Below are positions 58,206 to 64,000 of a stretch of DNA of 64,000 nucleotides, piece by piece. Below the pieces are notes generated by a model. The model was not told the DNA's origin. It was given only the letters and a program-made list of their open reading frames with translations, and made no database searches. Both the position numbers and the translations under genes were made by a program. Each line of letters begins with the position of its first letter. The first letter of the stretch is position 1. Source of the DNA: Pseudomonas putida (GTDB lineage Bacteria > Pseudomonadota > Gammaproteobacteria > Pseudomonadales > Pseudomonadaceae); the NCBI RefSeq assembly GCF_016406145.1, contig NZ_CP066306.1:3968001-4032000 (forward strand), read 5' to 3'.

Positions 58206-59534
58206 GTGGAAGCACACCTTCACGAATGGCTGAACCTGAGCATTCGCTGGGTTCACATGATCACCGGCGTGGCCTGGATCGGTGCATCGTTCTACTTCGT
58301 CTGGCTGGAAAACAACCTGAACCGGAGCAATCCGCGTGACGGGCTGTCGGGTGACCTTTGGGCCATCCACGGCGGTGGTATCTACCACCTTGAGAAGTAC
58401 AAGCTGGCGCCGCCGAAAATGCCCGAGAACCTGCACTGGTTCAAATGGGAAGCCTACTTCACCTGGATGTCCGGTATCGCCCTGCTGTGCGTGGTGTTCT
58501 ACTGGAACCCGACCCTGTACCTGCTGGCCCCTGGCAGCACCCTGAGCGGTGCCGAGGGCGTGGCCATCGGTATCGGTTCGCTGGTGGCCGGCTGGTTCAT
58601 CTACGACCTGCTCTGCGATTCGCCACTGGGCAAACGCCCGGCGCTGCTTGGCGCCGTGCTGTTCGTACTGATCATCGCCGCTTGCTGGGGCTTCAGCCTG
58701 GTGTTCAGCGGCCGTGGCGCGTACCTGCACACCGGCGCGATCATCGGCACCATCATGGTCGGTAACGTGTTCCGCATCATCATGCCGGCCCAGCGCCAGC
58801 TGGTGGCAGCGATCGAGAACAACACCACCCCCGACCCGCGCCTGCCGGCCAAAGGCCTGCTGCGTTCGCGTCACAACAACTACTTCACCCTGCCGGTGCT
58901 GTTCATCATGATCAGCAACCACTTCCCGAGCACCTACGGTAGCCAGTACAACTGGCTGATCCTGGCCGGCATTGCCGTAGCCGCGGTACTGATCCGCCAC
59001 TACTTCAACACCCGCCACGACAGCAGCAAGTACGCCTGGACCCTGCCGGCCGGTGCCCTGGCGATGATCTGCCTGGCTTACGTCACCGGCCCGAAACCGA
59101 TGGCCGTTGACCCTGAGCAGGCCGCGGCGAAGGTCGAGTACCAGCCACTGCCAGCAACTGCAGTGGGTGGCAAGACCGCTGCCGAACAGCGCGCCGAGGA
59201 CGCTGCCAAGGCGGCCCAAGCTCCTGCCGCGCCGGCTCAAGCCCCAGCCCAGGCGACGGCTCAGGCCGGTGGCGGTGCCTTCGACAAGATCCACACCGTC
59301 ATCCAGGAACGCTGCACAGTGTGCCACTCGTCGAAGCCGACCAGCCCGCTGTTCAGCACCGCCCCTGGCGGCGTGGTGTTCGACACCCCGCAGCAGATCC
59401 AGGCTCAGGCCGCGCGCATTCAGGCGCAAGCGGTCGCCAGCCAGATCATGCCGCTGGGCAACATCACCCAGATGACCGTCGAGGAACGCAAGCTCGTCGG
59501 TGACTGGATCGCCAAAGGCGCCCAGGTCAACTGA
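58206..59534 (+). CDS. puuD: Urate hydroxylase PuuD with C-terminal cytochrome c
   Basis: A 442-residue integral membrane enzyme. About eight membrane helices (for example SIRWVHMITGVAWIGASFYF and LILAGIAVAAVLIRHYF) form the urate hydroxylase domain. An Ala/Pro/Gln-rich linker then leads to a c-type cytochrome with RCTVCHSSKP. It oxidises urate to 5-hydroxyisourate and passes electrons to the respiratory chain instead of making H2O2. GTG start at 58206. It follows allA after 43 bases. Confidence 0.94.
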   Translation: MEAHLHEWLNLSIRWVHMITGVAWIGASFYFVWLENNLNRSNPRDGLSGDLWAIHGGGIYHLEKYKLAPPKMPENLHWFKWEAYFTWMSGIALLCVVFYWNPTLYLLAPGSTLSGAEGVAIGIGSLVAGWFIYDLLCDSPLGKRPALLGAVLFVLIIAACWGFSLVFSGRGAYLHTGAIIGTIMVGNVFRIIMPAQRQLVAAIENNTTPDPRLPAKGLLRSRHNNYFTLPVLFIMISNHFPSTYGSQYNWLILAGIAVAAVLIRHYFNTRHDSSKYAWTLPAGALAMICLAYVTGPKPMAVDPEQAAAKVEYQPLPATAVGGKTAAEQRAEDAAKAAQAPAAPAQAPAQATAQAGGGAFDKIHTVIQERCTVCHSSKPTSPLFSTAPGGVVFDTPQQIQAQAARIQAQAVASQIMPLGNITQMTVEERKLVGDWIAKGAQVN

Positions 59535-59539
59535 TCGAA

Positions 59540-59660
59540 GCCGCACGCTTCAAGCCTCAAGCTGTAAGTCGTAGGTAACAAGCAAGCATCGAGCGTCAGG
59601 CTCCAACGCGGATCACCAAGTTTCTTCTTGAAACTTGCCGCTTGGAGCTTGCCGCTTGGA
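59540..59660. repeat. CTTCAAGC/CTTGGAGC-rich intergenic repeats
   Basis: Several CTTCAAGC, CAAGCTG, CTTGCCGCTTGG and GCTTGCCGCTTGG units cluster before the permease start. They belong to the GCTTGAAGC-type intergenic repeats also seen at 746-838. Confidence 0.5.
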
Positions 59661-59692
59661 TCCGAGAATAAAAACAAAACTCGAGGTGCTGC

Positions 59693-61048
59693 ATGTCCGA
59701 GTCACGCAAGGCGTACATTCCTGTGGCGCCACCGCGAGAACCTCTGCCCCTGTTCCAACTGATCCTGGTTGGCCTGCAACACGTTCTGCTGATGTACGGA
59801 GGCGCGATTGCCGTGCCTTTGATCATCGGCCAGGCAGCCGGATTGTCCCGTGAAGAAGTCGCTTTCCTGATCAACGCCGACCTGCTGGTCGCAGGCGTAG
59901 CTACCATCATCCAGTCGTTCGGTATCGGCCCGGTAGGGATCCGCATGCCGGTGATGATGGGCGCCAGTTTCGCTGCCGTCGGCAGCATGGTGGCCATGGC
60001 CGGTATGCCTGGCGTAGGCCTGCAGGGGATATTCGGTGCGACCATCGCCGCCGGGTTCTTCGGCATGCTCATCGCGCCGTTCATGTCCAAGGTCGTACGC
60101 TTCTTCCCGCCGCTGGTCACAGGTACCGTGATCACCTCTATCGGCCTCTCGCTGTTCCCGGTCGCCGTCAACTGGGCCGGTGGCGGCCATGAGGCAGAAG
60201 CCTTCGGCTCGCCGATCTACCTGATGGTGGCAGGCCTGGTGCTGGCCGTGATCCTGCTGATCAACCGCTTCATGCGCGGTTTCTGGGTCAACGTGTCGGT
60301 GCTGGTAGGCATGGGCCTGGGTTACATCCTGGCCGGCTCCATCGGCATGGTCGACCTGTCCGGCCTGGGCCAGGCACCGTGGCTGCAAGTGGTGACGCCA
60401 CTGCACTTCGGCATGCCGACCTTCAGCCTGGCACCGATCCTGTCGATGTGCCTTGTGGTGGTGATCATCTTCGTCGAGTCCACAGGCATGTTCCTCGCCC
60501 TGGGCAAGGTGACCGATCGCGAAGTCACCCCAGGGATGCTGCGCCGGGGCCTGCTGTGCGATGCTGGCGCGTCGTTCATCGCCGGGTTCTTCAACACCTT
60601 CACCCACTCCTCGTTCGCCCAGAACATCGGCCTGGTGCAGATGACCGGGGTACGCTGCCGTTATGTCACTGTGGTGGCCGGCGCGCTGCTGATCCTGCTC
60701 AGCCTGCTGCCCAAGGCGGCATACCTGATCGCCTCGATCCCGCCTGCAGTACTGGGCGGTGCGTCCATTGCCATGTTCGGCATGGTCACCGCCACCGGGA
60801 TCAAGATCCTTCAGGAGGCAGACATCGGCGACCGACGCAACCAGCTGCTGGTTGCGGTCAGCGTCGGCTTCGGCCTGATCCCGGTGGTCCGTCCGGAGTT
60901 CTTCGCACAGATGCCGCAGTGGATGGAACCCATCACCCACAGCGGTATCGCCATGGCCACGGTCAGTGCCTTGGTGTTGAACGTACTGTTCAACATCCTC
61001 GGTGGTGCCGACCGCGCGGCGCACAACGACGCCTGTCACCAGCATTAA
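59693..61048 (+). CDS. NCS2 urate/xanthine permease
   Basis: A 451-residue, 14-span nucleobase:cation symporter-2. Signatures are VGLQHVLLMYGGAIAVPLII, SFGIGPVGIRMPVMMGASFA and GFFNTFTHSSFAQNIGLVQM. This is the xanthine/urate branch (UacT/PucJ-like) rather than the AzgA branch. It sits directly downstream of puuD and probably imports urate or xanthine for that enzyme. ATG at 59693. Confidence 0.92.
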   Translation: MSESRKAYIPVAPPREPLPLFQLILVGLQHVLLMYGGAIAVPLIIGQAAGLSREEVAFLINADLLVAGVATIIQSFGIGPVGIRMPVMMGASFAAVGSMVAMAGMPGVGLQGIFGATIAAGFFGMLIAPFMSKVVRFFPPLVTGTVITSIGLSLFPVAVNWAGGGHEAEAFGSPIYLMVAGLVLAVILLINRFMRGFWVNVSVLVGMGLGYILAGSIGMVDLSGLGQAPWLQVVTPLHFGMPTFSLAPILSMCLVVVIIFVESTGMFLALGKVTDREVTPGMLRRGLLCDAGASFIAGFFNTFTHSSFAQNIGLVQMTGVRCRYVTVVAGALLILLSLLPKAAYLIASIPPAVLGGASIAMFGMVTATGIKILQEADIGDRRNQLLVAVSVGFGLIPVVRPEFFAQMPQWMEPITHSGIAMATVSALVLNVLFNILGGADRAAHNDACHQH

Positions 61049-61189
61049 GCCAAGCGGGGCGGCGCCGTGCGTCGCCCCTGCGCCTATCCGTTGTAACTGC
61101 CACACCGTCGGCCCGCCGGAATGGGCCGCCCGGGGCGCCTGCGCGCCGAAAAATCCGCCAACAAAAACAATAAGTCCGGGAATCACAAC

Positions 61190-61975
61190 ATGAAGCGCAT
61201 CGCATCAACCCTGTTGCTGGGCAGCAGCCTGCTGGCCACCCTCCCCTCGCATGCAGGCGAATGGCTGCTGTGGCACGGCGAAAGCCTGACCTATCTGTAT
61301 GGCAAGGACTTCAAGGTCAACCCAGACATCCAGCAGACCATCACGTTCGAGCACGCCAACAAATGGAAGTACGGCGACACCTTCCTGTTCGTCGACAAGA
61401 TTTTCTACAACGGCAAGCCCGATGCCAGCAAAGGCGTGACCACCTACTACGGTGAGTTCAGCCCGCGACTGTCGTTCGGCAAGATCTTTGACCAGAAGCT
61501 CGCCTTCGGGCCGATCAAGGACGTGCTGCTGGCCATGACCTACGAGCGTGGCGAAGGCGACAACGAGGCCTACCTGATCGGCCCCGGTTTCGACCTGAAC
61601 ATTCCCGGCTTCAACTATTTCACCCTCAATTTCTACCTGCGCAACACCGAAGGCGGCCGCCCTGGCGACGACGTCTGGCAGATCACCCCCGGTTGGTCGT
61701 ACACCATTCCTGTGGGCAGATCGGACATTCTGATCGACGGCTACATGGACTGGGTTCCCGACAACGACCAGAACAGCCGCGGTACCTATCACGCCAACCT
61801 GCACTTCAACCCCCAGGTCAAATACGACCTGGGCAAGGCGCTCAACCTGGGCGCCAAACAGCTGTATGTGGGCTTTGAGTACAGCTATTGGAAGGACAAG
61901 TACGGCATCGACAGCCGCGGCAATCTGGAGAGTAACCAGAGTGTCGCCAGCGCCCTGATCAAGGTACATTTCTGA
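61190..61975 (+). CDS. Tsx-like nucleoside-specific outer membrane channel, first copy
   Basis: A 261-residue protein. Residues 1-22 (MKRIASTLLLGSSLLATLPS then HAG) are a signal peptide. The mature part, 12 beta strands, starts EWLLWHGESLTYLYGKDF and has FEHANKWKYGDTFLFVDKIF and AGKI-like hairpins, typical of the Tsx family. It ends with Phe (ALIKVHF), as outer membrane barrels do. Role: entry of nucleosides or purines. The ATG 61190 is chosen because the frame further upstream lacks a signal peptide. Confidence 0.88.
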   Translation: MKRIASTLLLGSSLLATLPSHAGEWLLWHGESLTYLYGKDFKVNPDIQQTITFEHANKWKYGDTFLFVDKIFYNGKPDASKGVTTYYGEFSPRLSFGKIFDQKLAFGPIKDVLLAMTYERGEGDNEAYLIGPGFDLNIPGFNYFTLNFYLRNTEGGRPGDDVWQITPGWSYTIPVGRSDILIDGYMDWVPDNDQNSRGTYHANLHFNPQVKYDLGKALNLGAKQLYVGFEYSYWKDKYGIDSRGNLESNQSVASALIKVHF

Positions 61976-62328
61976 AAACCTGATCAAACGCCCAAGTTTG
62001 ATACACGCTGCTCCAGGACGGAGCACTTGAGGCCAGGCGCGCAAGCCAGTAATCTGCGCGCCCCCTCGAACAGGGCAGGATGGATCCTGCCCGCGTTTAC
62101 TGACCGCTCAGTCAATGAATTCGGGCGGTTAGCCGACGTGTTGCCAGCCGGAAATACCCATTTTCAGCCGTTCAGAACGAGTCGAGCAGGAAGGTTGTAG
62201 CCAATCCGGAAAGTTGGCGCAGCTCTTGCCAAACAACTGTGGCCAATCGAAAAAAGCTGACTCAAAAGACAAAAAAAGCGCCAATACCGAGCGCTGACAA
62301 CAGACCAATCAAGGGAGCGACACTCGCA
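61976..62328. other. 353-bp gap between the two Tsx-like genes
   Basis: No gene is seen. ATCAAAC-GCCCAA-GTTTGAT (61983-62002) is a perfect inverted repeat right after the first tsx stop. GGGCAGGA-TGGA-TCCTGCCC (62073-62092) is a strong hairpin without a T-run, followed by TGACCGCTCAGTCA, a possible operator for the second gene. Confidence 0.55.
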
Positions 62329-63111
62329 ATGCGTACCATCAATAGCCTGATTCTCGCGGGCGGCCTGCTGGCCTGCGGCACCACCTACGCCGATGACCTG
62401 CTGCAGTGGCAGAACAACAGCCTGACCTACCTGTGGGGCAAGAACTTCAAGGTCAACCCGGCGATCCAGCAAACCGTCACCTTCGAGCACGCCGATGGCT
62501 GGAAATACGGCGACAACTTCATCTTCGTCGACAAGATCTTCTACAACGGCAAGAAGGACTCGGGTAACGGCGACAACACCTACTACGGTGAAATCAGCCC
62601 GCGTCTGTCGTTCGGCAAGATCTTCGACCAGAAGCTCGCCTTCGGCCCGGTCAAGGACGTGCTGCTGGCAATGACCTATGAGTTTGGCGAGGGTGATACC
62701 GAGTCCTACCTGATCGGCCCTGGCTTCGACCTGGACATCCCGGGCTTCGACTACTTCCAGCTGAACTTCTACCAGCGCACCACCGACGGCAGCCGGGCCG
62801 GTGACAACGTCTGGCAGATCACACCGGTGTGGTCGTACACCATCCCTGTGGGCTCCTCCGACATCCTCATCGACGGTTTCATGGACTGGGTGGTCGACAA
62901 CGACGAGAACCGCCGCGGTACCTACCAGGCCAACCTGCACTTCAACCCGCAGGTCAAATATGACCTGGGCAAGGCGCTGCATCTGGGTGAGAAGCAGTTG
63001 TATGTGGGCTTTGAGTACGACTACTGGAAGAACAAGTACGGGATCAAGGATTCCGACGGGTTCACCACCGATCAGAACACTGCAAGCTTCCTGGTCAAGG
63101 TTCACTTCTGA
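62329..63111 (+). CDS. Tsx-like nucleoside-specific outer membrane channel, second copy
   Basis: A 260-residue paralogue of the protein before it. Signal peptide at residues 1 to about 20 (MRTINSLILAGGLLACGTTY then AD). The barrel shares FEHADGWKYGDNFIFVDKIF, LSFGKIFDQKLAFGPVKDVL and the Phe-terminated end SFLVKVHF. GGGAGCG lies about 10 bases before the ATG. Tandem duplication with divergence in exposed loops suggests different substrates. Confidence 0.88.
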   Translation: MRTINSLILAGGLLACGTTYADDLLQWQNNSLTYLWGKNFKVNPAIQQTVTFEHADGWKYGDNFIFVDKIFYNGKKDSGNGDNTYYGEISPRLSFGKIFDQKLAFGPVKDVLLAMTYEFGEGDTESYLIGPGFDLDIPGFDYFQLNFYQRTTDGSRAGDNVWQITPVWSYTIPVGSSDILIDGFMDWVVDNDENRRGTYQANLHFNPQVKYDLGKALHLGEKQLYVGFEYDYWKNKYGIKDSDGFTTDQNTASFLVKVHF

Positions 63112-63114
63112 TCC

Positions 63115-63211
63115 TGGGGGCTGCTGTGCAGCCCCATCGCGACACAAGGCCGCTCCTGCAATGATCGCCGTAGGAGCGGCCTTGTGTCGCGAAGGGCCGC
63201 AAAGCGGCCCA
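63115..63211. repeat. Paired REP-like palindromes downstream of the second tsx
   Basis: CATCGCGACACAAGGCCGCT and TAGGAGCGGCCTTGTGTCGC face each other, then GAAGGGCCGCAAAGCGGCCC. They are of the same family as 3830, 13757, 20218 and 49618, and lie between convergent genes. Confidence 0.75.
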
Positions 63212-63219
63212 ATTCACCT

Positions 63220-64000
63220 TCATCGAGCCGGGCGCAGCACTCGCCACAACTTGCCAAATCCACTGACCACCGCTAACACCACGGCCCCCGCAACAATCCC
63301 CACCCCACCATTGAGCAACGCTCCAGTAAGCGCCCCACCCCGCCCTTCACTGAACGCCTCGATGGCATGATGCAGCGGCGCAACACCGTGCACCAGAATC
63401 CCGCCACCTACCAGGAACATCGCCGCAGTCCCGATCACCGACAGGCTCTTCATCATGTAAGGCGCCGCCCGTAGAATGCCGTTGCCCACCACCTGGGCCG
63501 CTTTCGAGGCTTTCTGAGTCATCCACAAGCCCAGGTCATCTAGCTTGACGATACCGCCCACCAACCCATAGACACCCACGGTCATGACGATCGCAATGCC
63601 CGACAGCACGACGATCTGCTGAGTCAGCGGCGCATCGGCCACAGTGCCCAAGGTGATGGCGATGATTTCTGCCGAAAGGATGAAGTCGGTGCGCACCGCC
63701 CCCTTGATCTTGGTCTTCTCGAAGGCCACCAGGTCGACGTTCGCATCGGCAACGGCTTCGCTGCGCGCACTGTGCTCGGCAGCATCCTCCTCCTTGCTGT
63801 GCAAGAACTTGTGTGCCAGCTTTTCGAAGCCTTCGAAACACAGGTAGGCGCCACCAATCATCAGCAACGGCGTCACCGCCCATGGGATGAACGCGCTGAT
63901 CAGCAGCGCCGCCGGCACCAGGATCGCCTTGTTGACGAACGAGCCCTTGGCCACCGCCCACACCACCGGGATCTCGCGCTCGGCGCGCACACCGGTGACC
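63220..64000 (-). CDS. DUF808 (YedI family) membrane protein, partial
   Basis: The 3' 260 codons of a membrane protein whose start lies beyond the window edge. The frame stays open to base 64000 ([20 protein letters not shown]). Helices include [40 protein letters not shown] and [40 protein letters not shown] lies between spans. The family (YedI/DUF808) has no established function. Confidence 0.88.
   Translation of the reverse strand, partial: VTGVRAEREIPVVWAVAKGSFVNKAILVPAALLISAFIPWAVTPLLMIGGAYLCFEGFEKLAHKFLHSKEEDAAEHSARSEAVADANVDLVAFEKTKIKGAVRTDFILSAEIIAITLGTVADAPLTQQIVVLSGIAIVMTVGVYGLVGGIVKLDDLGLWMTQKASKAAQVVGNGILRAAPYMMKSLSVIGTAAMFLVGGGILVHGVAPLHHAIEAFSEGRGGALTGALLNGGVGIVAGAVVLAVVSGFGKLWRVLRPAR

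Noticed and set aside
59702..61186. Minus-strand 494-codon frame over the purine permease
   Set aside because: Antisense to a membrane transporter; His/Asp/Gln-rich translation typical of reversed hydrophobic codons.

Overview
The window is a stretch of Pseudomonas chromosome, most likely of the P. putida group. High-GC codon use, two tandem cbb3 oxidase operons followed by ccoGHIS-hemN-anr, a PvdS-type iron sigma factor, and a purine/urate catabolic cluster all point that way. The gene order also agrees with what I recall of the P. putida chromosome; this was not checked against a database.

Region 1 (1-4.7 kb) holds a Fur-controlled ECF sigma factor, a siderophore-type acetyltransferase, a periplasmic solute-binding protein, an exonuclease, PpnP and an alpha/beta hydrolase. 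Region 2 (4.7-19.6 kb) is a microaerobic respiration block: ccoNOQP twice, the copper/assembly genes ccoG-H-I-S, a TauE/SafE-type membrane protein, hemN and the oxygen regulator anr. ANR-type boxes lie before the first ccoN and before hemN. Region 3 (19.6-24.7 kb) is housekeeping: apt, recR, a YbaB-type protein and dnaX, then a DUF2938 protein diverging from a MerR regulator across a palindromic operator.

Region 4 (24.73-37.48 kb) is a 12.7-kb integrated island that splits the 4.5S SRP RNA gene (ffs). Perfect 78-bp direct repeats mark both ends. The right copy rebuilds a complete ffs with its own promoter. The left copy is a variant ffs with a divergent 5' half. A tyrosine integrase sits just inside the left end. 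The cargo is loosely packed, appears less GC-rich and is mostly unrecognised: a KilA-N antirepressor-like protein, HTH proteins, a serine recombinase, zinc-ribbon proteins and a retron-type reverse transcriptase. The RT is preceded by a small basic ORF, by a structured non-coding stretch that looks like an msr-msd RNA, and by a possible HEPN-like gene. This cassette is the best candidate for an undescribed system. Imperfect tandem repeats with palindromes and a run of 17 G occupy a gene-free stretch of the island.

Region 5 (37.5-45.5 kb) resumes the chromosome with ffs, ligA, zipA, smc and a GntR regulator. Region 6 (45.7-63.1 kb) is a purine salvage and catabolism cluster. XdhAB with XdhC and GuaD convert guanine and hypoxanthine to xanthine and urate. 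PuuD, HiuH, UraD, PuuE and AllA then take urate through allantoin and onward to ureidoglycolate and glyoxylate. Two purine permeases and two Tsx-like porins supply substrate. Two shared DNA motifs (TTGTRYACAA and TTGACCCNTAAGTCA) suggest coordinated control. The window ends inside a DUF808 membrane protein gene.
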